Source: Chthonomonas sp. UBA1950 (GTDB lineage: Bacteria > Armatimonadota > Fimbriimonadia > Fimbriimonadales > Fimbriimonadaceae). Taken from it: DNA of 61,030 nt. The notes beneath the pieces were generated by a model. That model was given only the letters and a program-made list of their open reading frames with translations. It was not told the DNA's origin and ran no database searches. Below, in pieces: positions 46,557 through 54,780 of this stretch. The stretch covers positions 3,792 to 64,821 of the forward strand of contig DDEQ01000037.1 in assembly GCA_002336105.1 (NCBI GenBank), written 5' to 3'. The translations under genes and the position numbers were made by a program. Each line of letters begins with the position of its first letter. Positions within the stretch are counted from its first letter, which is position 1.

Positions 46557-47375
46557 CTATCCTTTGACTGCGCCCGCGAGCATCGTTTCATGAATCTGAT
46601 CGCGGAAAATCCAATAGACGATGAGGACCGGCAACATGACGATCACAAGTCCAGCAAACAATGCCCCCCAGTCGCTCTGGTATTGCTGAGTCATCGCCAA
46701 ATTCGCGATTCCGATGGGCAAGGTGTGATTCGTTTCCGTCGGCACAAGAACGAGGGCTAATCCATACTCATTCCACAGACCAATCGCGTTAAAAATGCTA
46801 ACGACGATCAACCCCGGTTTCGCGAGCGGAAACATGACTTTCCAAAAAGTCCCGTTGTGACCGCATCCGTCGAGCATTGCCGCCTCACCTAACTCATTTG
46901 GCAGCGACTGGAAAAAGCCATACAGTACAAAAACGGTAAATGGGAGCGAATACGCTACATAAACGAGGGTCAAACCCGAACGCGTATCGAATAGAGAGAG
47001 ACTTTTCAGAAGAAAGAACAACGGAACAACGACTAGAAAGTGCGGGAACATCATGCCGCCCATGAAGCTTCCAAAGATCAAGTTACGGCCCGGGAATGGG
47101 TAGCGAGCAAGCACGTAAGCGGCCATCGCCCCGCTAGGAATAAGGGCAACAAGTGTCCCGATAGTCACAACCAAGCTGTTCATAAAGGTTGTGCCAATCC
47201 CAGCTTGATCCCAAGCGTTCTTGTAGTTGACCCATTGCGGGCTACTCGGCGGCTTCCAAGGATAGCCGACGATTTCGAACCCTTGTTTGAGCGAACTCAT
47301 GATGACCCAGAGCATTGGAACGAGCACGCTCATGACAAAGAGCAGAATTCCGAATCCGATCAACTTCTTTTTCAA
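46557..47375 (-). CDS. Carbohydrate ABC transporter permease (MalG type)
   Basis: 272 aa, six helices. The EAA loop is LGEAAMLDGCGHNGTFWKVMFPLAKP, where the ATPase docks. The start is TTG at 47375 with AAGGAG upstream and a TTGA overlap with the MalF-type gene. No ATP-binding or substrate-binding protein gene is present in this unit, so they must be elsewhere; shared MsiK/UgpC-like ATPases are common. Confidence 0.93.
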   Translation of the reverse strand: MKKKLIGFGILLFVMSVLVPMLWVIMSSLKQGFEIVGYPWKPPSSPQWVNYKNAWDQAGIGTTFMNSLVVTIGTLVALIPSGAMAAYVLARYPFPGRNLIFGSFMGGMMFPHFLVVVPLFFLLKSLSLFDTRSGLTLVYVAYSLPFTVFVLYGFFQSLPNELGEAAMLDGCGHNGTFWKVMFPLAKPGLIVVSIFNAIGLWNEYGLALVLVPTETNHTLPIGIANLAMTQQYQSDWGALFAGLVIVMLPVLIVYWIFRDQIHETMLAGAVKG

Positions 47376-48259
47376 GCTCTTGCTCCTTCTGGGTTTTTGC
47401 GCGTGAAGAACATAATTCCCGCCGCGAGGATCATGACCACGATGAAGTTCACCACCGACATCGCCGTTGCATAGCCATATTCGTAATGCACAAAAGCTTT
47501 CTCGTATAGATTCGTGAGCATCACCTCGGTGGCTCGATCAGGGCCTCCTTTTGTCATGAGGTAGACCAGTGTGAAGACGTTCATGACGGTGATCATCATG
47601 TGAACGATGGCGATTCGCTTAATCGACCACAGCATTGGCCAAGTGACCTGAGTAAACCTTCTCCAGCCGACAGCACCATCGAGTTCGGCAGCTTCTGTAA
47701 TTTCAGCCGGCAGAGCTCGTAGCGCGGCAGCGAATAACATCACGTAAAATCCGCAGGCGTACCAAACAAATGCGACGCCAACTGATCCGAGTGCCGTCGA
47801 TGGATCGCCAAGCCAAGTTCGAGTCAACCCTCCGAGCCCGATGGCTTGCATTCCAGAAGTAACCAACCCCATCTTGGGGTTAAACAGGAACATCCAAAGA
47901 ATGCCAACGACTACCAGGGACATCACCTGTGGAAAGAGAACAACTGCACGTAGGGTTCGAGTGTGCTTCGATTTTCCTGATAAGGCGTGGGCTACTAGCA
48001 CCGCTAAGGCAATCGTGCAGAACCCTGCGACGAAGAGCATGGTGAGGTTATTTTGGAGCGCCTTTCTGACTGAGTCGTCGCCAATCATCCGCGTGAAGTT
48101 GTCAAACCCGATGAACTTCCGATGAGCAGATACGCCTCGCCAGCGATACATCGAAAAAATGAACGCCTGGATGAGAGGGTAGACAACAACCCCGCCATAG
48201 ATCAGCACGGCAGGGGCCAAAAAACTAAGAATGAAGGGTAAACGTCCGCGCTGGGTCAC
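47372..48259 (-). CDS. Carbohydrate ABC transporter permease (MalF/UgpA type)
   Basis: 295 aa from GTG 48259, six helices, EAA loop ITEAAELDGAVGWRRFTQVTWPML. It forms the channel with the overlapping MalG-type protein. Immediately upstream is a 9-bp inverted repeat (48276-48304) that may be an operator, and beyond it the PEP-CTERM gene. The substrate is unknown, probably an oligosaccharide. Confidence 0.93.
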   Translation of the reverse strand: MTQRGRLPFILSFLAPAVLIYGGVVVYPLIQAFIFSMYRWRGVSAHRKFIGFDNFTRMIGDDSVRKALQNNLTMLFVAGFCTIALAVLVAHALSGKSKHTRTLRAVVLFPQVMSLVVVGILWMFLFNPKMGLVTSGMQAIGLGGLTRTWLGDPSTALGSVGVAFVWYACGFYVMLFAAALRALPAEITEAAELDGAVGWRRFTQVTWPMLWSIKRIAIVHMMITVMNVFTLVYLMTKGGPDRATEVMLTNLYEKAFVHYEYGYATAMSVVNFIVVMILAAGIMFFTRKNPEGARA

Positions 48260-48275
48260 CGGCTAGATTCTGGCA

Positions 48276-48304
48276 CTATTAACGTTTTCATCGATCGTTA
48301 ATAG
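48276..48304. promoter_or_regulatory. Candidate operator: perfect 9-bp inverted repeat upstream of the sugar permeases
   Basis: CTATTAACG (48276-48284) and CGTTAATAG (48296-48304) are perfect inverted copies with an 11-nt spacer, 17 nt upstream of the MalF-type start. No T-run follows on either strand, so a regulator site (for example LacI-type) is likelier than a terminator. No regulator gene is adjacent. Confidence 0.45.
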
Positions 48305-48348
48305 CGCGAATCTTCAATTCACTTTTCAATGTTCTCGCAGTCGAACGA

Positions 48349-49047
48349 TTACTCCGATTGAACAGGTTTCGCCGAGTGCTTGCGGCGCAGGGATCGCGAC
48401 AGAGCCAAAACACCGCATCCAAGCGCCAAGAGTGAGGTTGGTTCTGGCACCGCGCCAACCGTAACGCTCGTAATCGTGGAAGAGCCTCCGATCCCATTCT
48501 TCACGTTGATCCATATTTGCTGGACATCGTGAAGCAGGAGCGTATCGCCACCTAATTCAGCGAAGGACATGTTGAGCGTTCCAGCGTAACTGGAAGTTAG
48601 CGTGAGCGTTTTGCCGGAGGAGTTATTCCAGTCGTTAGAATAAACTCCCCAAGAAAACTCAAGTGGTCCGTTGCTCTTAGAGAAACTAACTCTGATCCCG
48701 TCTGCCGCGGACAGATTCTGATGACTCGATCGAGCATTGTAGCTCAGCGTGAGGGTCCCTCCCGCCGTCCCATGACCTGTCGAGCTTAGCGTTCCATTGC
48801 CGGGCATCGAGACGGTGTAAGAACCGTCTCCAGTGCGATTTGCGGCACCAACAGACATTGACTCAAAGTAGGTCGAAGTTAAGGGAATATAGTTGCTCCC
48901 CCAGTTGGGATCGTTAGGAAGCACATAATCTGGCATCGAGTTGGTGAAGTTGTCGGTGAAAAGGTCGCCGTGTACAACCGATCCGAAACTAGCGCAGAAG
49001 ATAAGTGTCCAGATAGCTCTCTTTTGAACCAAATATTGCAAAATCAT
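48349..49047 (-). CDS. PEP-CTERM exported protein
   Basis: 232 aa. An N-terminal signal segment (RAIWTLIFCASFGSVVHG) precedes a Ser/Thr/Gly/Asn-rich beta-type body. The C-terminus has VPEPTSLLALGCGVLAL followed by SRSLRRK: PEP motif, hydrophobic helix and basic end, the sorting signal cut by exosortase. A nine-residue polar tail after the RRK is a little longer than usual. It indicates an exosortase and exopolysaccharide system elsewhere in the genome. Its role is unknown. Confidence 0.85.
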   Translation of the reverse strand: MILQYLVQKRAIWTLIFCASFGSVVHGDLFTDNFTNSMPDYVLPNDPNWGSNYIPLTSTYFESMSVGAANRTGDGSYTVSMPGNGTLSSTGHGTAGGTLTLSYNARSSHQNLSAADGIRVSFSKSNGPLEFSWGVYSNDWNNSSGKTLTLTSSYAGTLNMSFAELGGDTLLLHDVQQIWINVKNGIGGSSTITSVTVGAVPEPTSLLALGCGVLALSRSLRRKHSAKPVQSE

Positions 49048-49236
49048 AATGAACGCAGGTTACCAGCAATAAGTGGAGTCTAGTTGTTATCGTGATCAAG
49101 ACATGAGGCCGGCATGACTGCCCGTACATTCACTGGGAATTGATATGCGGTCGAGTTTATGTTTCAGAAGTCCTGAACACTTACAGGATGCGAACCAATA
49201 TGCGTAAAATGGACTCTAACCAGGAGGAATACTGAT

Positions 49237-49467
49237 ATGGCAAATAACGACGATAGCAACGCGCTGATTTACATGCTCGCAGGAGTTGGACTTGGCGCAA
49301 TCATTGGAGCGGCTGCAGGTCTGCTTTTTGCACCTAAGCCCGGTAGCGAACTTCGAGACGAGCTCGGCGATAAGTTCGGCGAACTGAAGGGCAAAACCGA
49401 GGAATGGGTTAACGAGCAGCGCGCAAAGCGATTAGCTGGAAATTCAAACGAGGAACTCGGAGTCTAA
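49237..49467 (+). CDS. YtxH-domain small membrane protein
   Basis: 76 aa. One Gly/Ala-rich membrane helix (LIYMLAGVGLGAIIGAAAGLLFAP) followed by KPGSELRDELGDKFGELKGK, the YtxH/gas-vesicle GvpP-like pattern. The family is linked to envelope stress in Firmicutes, but its function is unknown. AGGAGG precedes the ATG, and the next gene starts 9 nt later. Confidence 0.88.
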   Translation: MANNDDSNALIYMLAGVGLGAIIGAAAGLLFAPKPGSELRDELGDKFGELKGKTEEWVNEQRAKRLAGNSNEELGV

Positions 49468-49476
49468 TCCCCGTTT

Positions 49477-50673
49477 ATGTCAGGCTGGCGAATAGCGCTC
49501 TGGATCCTGCTGGTCGCGGGGATTCTCGCGTTCTTATATCTGGTGCGCGGGGTGCTTCTGCCCTTCATTGTCAGCCTGATTTTGTCTGCATTACTCGAAC
49601 CGATTACTCGTAAACTACGGTTGAAGGGATGGAGTAAGGGCGCAGCGATGTGGGCTGTCATTGGCCCATTCTATGTTTTTCTAATCCTGCTGGGCATCCT
49701 TGTCACGCCAAGCCTCGCTAGAGAGGTCGGCAACCTTTCTGGCAGAGCAGAAGACCTCGTAACTTCACTAAGTGAGAGTAGCGACAAAGACAACTTCTTT
49801 CTCAACTGGAACCCAGTCACGGAGAACCAGCAGAGTGCTACAACCACTAGCTTCGACAATCTGTTGCGAGAGTGGAGCGGGACTCTAGAAAAACTGGGTT
49901 TACCTAGCAATCGCCGAGCGATCATGGAGCAGTACGTCGAGCCTCGACGCCCTGAGATCGCTAACGCGGTGAAGTCCGGTTTTAACAGCATGTTTGGCGT
50001 TCTCACGAATGTCTTCTCGCAACTCGTGAGCATGCTGATGATTTTCATTTTGGTGCCCCTCTGTCTTGCCGACATGGACAACTTTCGGAAGAAAGCACCT
50101 AGATGGGTTCCCCCTGCGATTCGAGCGAGCACAATGTCCATCCTTGGCGACATCGGCCAGGTTTTCGTCAAGTATCTTCGAGGCATCGCGACTGTTTGGG
50201 TCATGTATTCGACCCTGATGGGAATCGTCTACTGGATCGCTGGTGTGCCTTACTGGATTCTCTTAGCGCCGTTGTCCGGGGCGCTCTATCTCATTCCGTA
50301 TGTAGGGGCGCTTGCGCAAGCCGTCGTCGTGTTTATGACAGTCGGATTCAGCGGTGAAACTGGTTGGCTACTTCATCCCACTTCGAACTCGTGGGCCTAT
50401 GGAGGCATTGTTGCCGTGACTTACCTGATCATTTCGACGGTCTTTGATCAGCTGGTTTACCCGCGCATGGTGGGTAGCTCGGTTGGTTTGAGTCCTGTCG
50501 TGAGCATGTTTGTCATCTTCTGTGGTGGAGCCCTTTTTGGTTTGCCGGGCATGTTGGTGGCGTTCCCGTTCGCAGGTTCGGTCAAGGTGATTCTTGACCG
50601 GTTGCTACGAGTGACAAGCAAAGATCCCGAGCAACTGCGCTTACCCGTAGTGCCTCTAAGACACCGAACCTAA
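49477..50673 (+). CDS. AI-2E family transporter (PerM/YhhQ-type permease)
   Basis: 398 aa membrane protein. The N-terminal helices, long soluble loop (about 100-170), PYWILLAPLSGALYLIPYVGAL segment and C-terminal GLSPVVSMFVIFCGGALFGLPGMLVAFP are typical of the TqsA/PerM superfamily. Members export autoinducer-2 or act as Na+/H+ antiporters; the role here is open. Pairing with YtxH suggests the two are expressed together. Confidence 0.9.
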   Translation: MSGWRIALWILLVAGILAFLYLVRGVLLPFIVSLILSALLEPITRKLRLKGWSKGAAMWAVIGPFYVFLILLGILVTPSLAREVGNLSGRAEDLVTSLSESSDKDNFFLNWNPVTENQQSATTTSFDNLLREWSGTLEKLGLPSNRRAIMEQYVEPRRPEIANAVKSGFNSMFGVLTNVFSQLVSMLMIFILVPLCLADMDNFRKKAPRWVPPAIRASTMSILGDIGQVFVKYLRGIATVWVMYSTLMGIVYWIAGVPYWILLAPLSGALYLIPYVGALAQAVVVFMTVGFSGETGWLLHPTSNSWAYGGIVAVTYLIISTVFDQLVYPRMVGSSVGLSPVVSMFVIFCGGALFGLPGMLVAFPFAGSVKVILDRLLRVTSKDPEQLRLPVVPLRHRT

Positions 50674-50741
50674 CTGTTCCTAGTTTAAGAGGATATAAGG
50701 ACGGCTTTTTTTCCGTATAGAACGGGTAGGTTTTGTAAAAG

Positions 50742-52304
50742 ATGCTACTCGTTCCGGTTCTAGCCGTTGTCTTTCACCAAGTGGTTGCGCCGACGTTGCC
50801 AATCGGGTTGAATGGAGAATTCCAGAAGTCGGCCTTGGCTGTCAGCGCAGCGCTGGCGAAGGAGGACTTTGATGAAGCGGCAAAACTGGCCGAGAAGCTT
50901 CCGAAGCTGGATGTCACGGTAAGTTGGGATGACTCAGCTGTACCCGCAGATAAAGTGGCTTCTTTTCGGGCTCAACGTGATTCTGTTTTTGACCAAATCA
51001 CCAAAAAAATGCCCGACTACAAGCTCCATGTAGGCGATGATGGGCAGATCAAGATCACTTTTTCTAAGGAGGTGACTGGTGGTCCAAAGCTTGAGTGGGG
51101 CGAGAAACCACGCCTCAATGTGGTTATTCCTCTTGATCGTGGTGCGGCGCTTACGAGTACGGACGTTGCAAACGAGGTGACCCACACGGCTTTTTACTAT
51201 GTGGGTTTGGCAGAAAGCCCCGTCCCTTTCACAGCGTTACATCGTTTTGACTCCACCACAACCATGGTCTATCCGACCCCGACTTCGGAGTACAACCGCG
51301 CTCGGCAAGCGATGTATTTGACCGAAGCACTAAGGAATGCGCCTGCAGCAAAGCGAAAAATCGTGATAAAAGCTAGTCATGCAAGACTGCTTAGTCAAAC
51401 AATTGATTTGGGTGAGGTGAGGCAGGGCGAAATCATTCCTTTTAGCGTCAAGCTAGAAAATACAGGCGAAGGAGCCGTTAGCTACAGGATTGAACCAGAC
51501 TGTGGGTGTTTTCGACGGCCCGATCCTGGAGAGATAACTTCTGGGCAAAAGCGTGACGTGCAAATAGAGATGTCTACCGTCGATTACCGTGGTTTGATCC
51601 ACAAGCAGTTGATGGTCTACACAAACGACTTCGACGATCCAATCCAAGTCGTTCCGGTCACAGTCAAAATCAATCCTGCCTACAGGTTTTTCCGACCGGA
51701 AGGTGAAAACGTGATCTTGCCTGATGGAGGAGGATTCTTCGATCTATATCTCTTCTTTCCCAAGGGTGGTGAGATGACTTTAGGGCAAACTCAAATAGAC
51801 GGGTTGCCTGGGAAGGTGAAAGTTTTTCCATGGGAAGGCATGCTCGCCGACCCTGATTTAGGCGAAAAAGCGCTTCCGAGAAAAGGCTACAAAGTTCGGG
51901 TAGCGCTAGCCGACGCCCTTCCGCCTGGTCGATCGGGTGCAACCATCAGCATTGCTACGAATAGCGCGGAGTTTCCGGTCGTGCGTTGCAATATCAACGC
52001 ACAGAAGGGGATCGTAGCTCTGCCCGATAGCATTTACCTTGGACAACTTGGATCTCAGACTACAAAGGCTTCGTTTTTGTTGAGCGCACCTGGTAAGCCA
52101 TTTCGTGTTCTTTCCGTGGACACTCAGAACTCTCATTTGAAGGCAACGCCGAGTCTGATTGCATCCGGTGACGAATATAGGATAGAGCTTGTTTACGACG
52201 GAGCCGGTCCCATCGGCGACTTCGTCGCGGAAGTGTTGATCAAAACGAACGATCCGCAGCAACCAGTGATTCGGGTGCCCGTCAGCGGCAATGTTGCAAA
52301 GTGA
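50742..52304 (+). CDS. DUF1573 protein with an N-terminal degenerate matrixin-like domain
   Basis: 520 aa exported protein with an N-terminal hydrophobic segment. Residues about 100-180 read like a matrixin metalloprotease (ITFSKE, RLNVVIPLD, VANEVTHTAFYYVGLAES, then a late MVYP) but the HExxHxxGxxH zinc motif is lost. Residues about 215-310 form a DUF1573/ASH-like beta-sandwich with the conserved CGC at about 251-253 and TNDFDDPIQVVPVTV. More beta-domains follow, with a second TNDPQQPVIRVPVSG repeat at the C-terminus. It overlaps the cytochrome gene by 4 nt (GTGA). Function unknown; a periplasmic scaffold is a guess. Confidence 0.78.
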   Translation: MLLVPVLAVVFHQVVAPTLPIGLNGEFQKSALAVSAALAKEDFDEAAKLAEKLPKLDVTVSWDDSAVPADKVASFRAQRDSVFDQITKKMPDYKLHVGDDGQIKITFSKEVTGGPKLEWGEKPRLNVVIPLDRGAALTSTDVANEVTHTAFYYVGLAESPVPFTALHRFDSTTTMVYPTPTSEYNRARQAMYLTEALRNAPAAKRKIVIKASHARLLSQTIDLGEVRQGEIIPFSVKLENTGEGAVSYRIEPDCGCFRRPDPGEITSGQKRDVQIEMSTVDYRGLIHKQLMVYTNDFDDPIQVVPVTVKINPAYRFFRPEGENVILPDGGGFFDLYLFFPKGGEMTLGQTQIDGLPGKVKVFPWEGMLADPDLGEKALPRKGYKVRVALADALPPGRSGATISIATNSAEFPVVRCNINAQKGIVALPDSIYLGQLGSQTTKASFLLSAPGKPFRVLSVDTQNSHLKATPSLIASGDEYRIELVYDGAGPIGDFVAEVLIKTNDPQQPVIRVPVSGNVAK

Positions 52305-53554
52305 GGTGGCTTCTGCCCGCTTGTCTAGCGGGCGTCTATCTCATTTACCAAGGAGTTCAAAAAAACGACGACGAGTGGACTGTTTTTGTAACGGGTAACG
52401 AACAGGGATACCTATCTCCTTGCGGGTGTACCGAGCCGATGAGTGGCGGGATTCGCCGGCGAGACTACATCATTTCTGCGGCAGCCAAAAATGGAAAGGT
52501 TGTTGTCCTAAGCGTTGGGAATGGGCTCGCGGGCTTTGGACGACAGGCCGAGATTAAGGCCGAAACCCTAGCCGAAACCTATGCCGGTTATCCGGAAGCG
52601 GTTGTCAATCTATCGAGCCAAGACGCCAGTTTGGGACGAGGAGTTGTTCTTGCCATGAAGTCATTATCAAAGAACAGATTGGTAACGTCTTCCAATACCG
52701 ATAATCCGTCTGTCGATTTGCCTCCTGAGGCCTCTATTGGCCCTTTTAGGGTTTCTGGTGTAGAAACCAATGCCAGCAGGCTGAGACAGCTTTTGGGCGG
52801 TCAAACAAATGCTTCAACGGCCGCTTCTCGCAGTTTGGTTGAGAACTCTAGTGACGGTGAGATCCCGGTCATGTTAGTGTCGGGATCAAAAAGCGATGCG
52901 ACACGGTTGGCACAGGCGGAACCCTCAATTAAGCTGATCGCTTACACTGACGACGGGACCCCACCTTCGAGTCCGGTAATGATTGGCTCAACCGCGCTCG
53001 TATCGCCCGGATCGAGAGGAAAGGAACTCGTTCGGCTGACCTTTCGAGGAACTGTGCTCACAGGTTATGAAGTGATTGATTTGAATCCGACTGTGCCCAA
53101 CGGAGAACACGGTTCGAAGCTGTTCAAGAATTATTTGAACCGGGTTGACCGAGAAAACCTTGTCGACAAAACGCCGAGACTTGCTGGGCAGCCTGTCTTA
53201 GGAAATTCCAAGTGCATCAGCTGCCATCAAGCAGAGGGCAAGAAATGGAGACAGACGGCACATGCACATGCGCTTGACACTCTCGACAAGGTCGGGCAGG
53301 GCCGCGACCCTGAGTGCGTCTCGTGTCATACCGTCCGATTCGACTGGAAAACTGGGTTTCAAAGTCGTCAAAAAACTCCGCAGATGGCGTTTGTGGGCTG
53401 TGAGTCTTGCCACTCAGGCGGGGGCAAACATTCAAGTGATCCTACGCGGTACAAAATGCCCAGGCTTGGCCAGAAGGTATGTGTTACTTGTCACACCCCC
53501 GATCAGAGTCCAAAATATAACTTCTTAACGTATTGGCCACAAATCAAACATTGA
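52301..53554 (+). CDS. Tetraheme c-type cytochrome fused to a nucleotidase-like domain
   Basis: 417 aa from GTG 52301. An N-terminal membrane anchor is followed by VTGNEQGYLSPCGCTEPMSGGIRRR, which resembles the start of calcineurin-like/5'-nucleotidase-type domains that precede multiheme cytochromes in planctomycetal proteins. The catalytic metal residues are not obvious, so this part may be inactive. The C-terminal third has four heme sites CISCH (C305), CVSCH (C339), CESCH (C367) and CVTCH (C394), arranged like cytochrome c554-type proteins. It is probably an extracytoplasmic electron-transfer protein. It is coupled to the DUF1573 gene. Confidence 0.88.
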   Translation: MRWLLPACLAGVYLIYQGVQKNDDEWTVFVTGNEQGYLSPCGCTEPMSGGIRRRDYIISAAAKNGKVVVLSVGNGLAGFGRQAEIKAETLAETYAGYPEAVVNLSSQDASLGRGVVLAMKSLSKNRLVTSSNTDNPSVDLPPEASIGPFRVSGVETNASRLRQLLGGQTNASTAASRSLVENSSDGEIPVMLVSGSKSDATRLAQAEPSIKLIAYTDDGTPPSSPVMIGSTALVSPGSRGKELVRLTFRGTVLTGYEVIDLNPTVPNGEHGSKLFKNYLNRVDRENLVDKTPRLAGQPVLGNSKCISCHQAEGKKWRQTAHAHALDTLDKVGQGRDPECVSCHTVRFDWKTGFQSRQKTPQMAFVGCESCHSGGGKHSSDPTRYKMPRLGQKVCVTCHTPDQSPKYNFLTYWPQIKH

Positions 53555-53568
53555 TGATGTGTGTTTCT

Positions 53569-53577
53569 TGTGGATAA
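53569..53577 (-). promoter_or_regulatory. Perfect consensus DnaA box (TTATCCACA)
   Basis: TGTGGATAA on the plus strand is an exact 9/9 match to the high-affinity DnaA box. It lies in an AT-rich intergenic stretch of 154 nt, 132 nt before the DnaA-like gene start. A single 9-mer is not rare in 61 kb, so its weight comes from the position. Confidence 0.5.
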
Positions 53578-53708
53578 AAGATCATAAAACTTTCCAATAA
53601 AGCGTGGGATTTCGGCTGTAAATCAGAGACAATACATCCCGCTAGTCTTGAAATTGATGTCGGATGATTTCTGAAAAGTGATGCCGATTTCATAACATTT
53701 CTTGCGCG

Positions 53709-54749
53709 ATGAAGGGCACAATGGTCATAGGAAAGAGCGTAGCTGAAATGGATGATCTTCCTGAATCGACGAGGGGTAAGTCGCAACCTATAAGCGAAAT
53801 TCTTTTTGGTCGACCTACTCGAACCTTTGGTGCGATCGCATCCATTTCCTCTAACACGATCGCGGTCGAAGCTGCACTGCAATTCTCGATTCTAGGGGAA
53901 GGTCTCGTCGCTCTTGTCGGCCCAACAGGTTGGGGCAAGTCGCACTTGCTGGAAGCAGCAGCCCAGAACTTAACGACAAAAACAGGCGAACATATCGAAG
54001 TGGTTTCCGCCGTTAGCTTCATCGCTAACCCATCGCGGTACGACAACTCTTCGCCGCTTATTTTAGATAATGCGGAAGAGGTTCTCGTAAAGGCAAGAAC
54101 GAAGATTCTTCTTCGGCTGGCTTTGGAAAGACGGGTTCGGGCGCAGCGTCCAACCATGCTATCCATGACCATGCCGAAGGTGACCCGAGGCATTCGTTCG
54201 TTCTTACCGTCTGTTCATGAGTGGGTTGTTGCCGAGGTCGCCGAACCAACCACAGACGAGCGGGCGCGTATCATTGAGCACTTAGCCGAAGCTGAAGGCC
54301 TTGTCCTCTCCAAGCGACTTGTTTACATCATCGCCAAGCAGATGCATGGCAATGGTCGAACCTTGGCTGGAGCGCTCAAGCGGTTACGCGTTTTTGGCTC
54401 GGAGTGGATTGAACCGCAAGCTATTCTTCAGGCATGTGGAACTCTCGATCCATTCTTCGCAGACTGCGGGGCATGGGATCTTCGGATGAAGATTTTAAGG
54501 GTGACCGAAGCGACAATCTCTAGGTTTGGTCTATGCCCGACACTAGATTGGGGGCTTTACGTAATGCTAAAGGTTGCCGGACTAGGCGAACTAGGCATCG
54601 CAGAAGCGGCAAAACTAGAGCCCGGAGAAGTTTACGTACGCACAACTAGGCTCAGCCGCGAGATTGAGTCTAACCCAGAATTACGGCCCCTTCTAGCGCA
54701 CTTCATTGATTGCGTCGTGGAATCGCTAGCAAACGACGGCGCGTTGTAG
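53709..54749 (+). CDS. Divergent DnaA-family AAA+ protein (domains III and IV only)
   Basis: 346 aa. After about 45 polar residues comes an AAA+ core with SSNTIAVEAALQFS, Walker A GPTGWGKS (71-78), a Walker B in LILDNAEEV (Asn instead of the second acidic residue), and the DnaA-like lid GNGRTLAGALKRLRVFG (compare NVRELEGALNRL). The C-terminal part aligns in outline with DnaA domain IV, but the DNA-contact signature DHTTV is replaced (LEPGEVYVRTTRLS). It has no domain I. It is thus a DnaA/Hda-like paralogue, not the initiator. It precedes the ARC ATPase by 31 nt. Confidence 0.7.
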   Translation: MKGTMVIGKSVAEMDDLPESTRGKSQPISEILFGRPTRTFGAIASISSNTIAVEAALQFSILGEGLVALVGPTGWGKSHLLEAAAQNLTTKTGEHIEVVSAVSFIANPSRYDNSSPLILDNAEEVLVKARTKILLRLALERRVRAQRPTMLSMTMPKVTRGIRSFLPSVHEWVVAEVAEPTTDERARIIEHLAEAEGLVLSKRLVYIIAKQMHGNGRTLAGALKRLRVFGSEWIEPQAILQACGTLDPFFADCGAWDLRMKILRVTEATISRFGLCPTLDWGLYVMLKVAGLGELGIAEAAKLEPGEVYVRTTRLSREIESNPELRPLLAHFIDCVVESLANDGAL

Positions 54750-54780
54750 CTGAAAGTGAACAAACCTCGTAGTACTAGGT

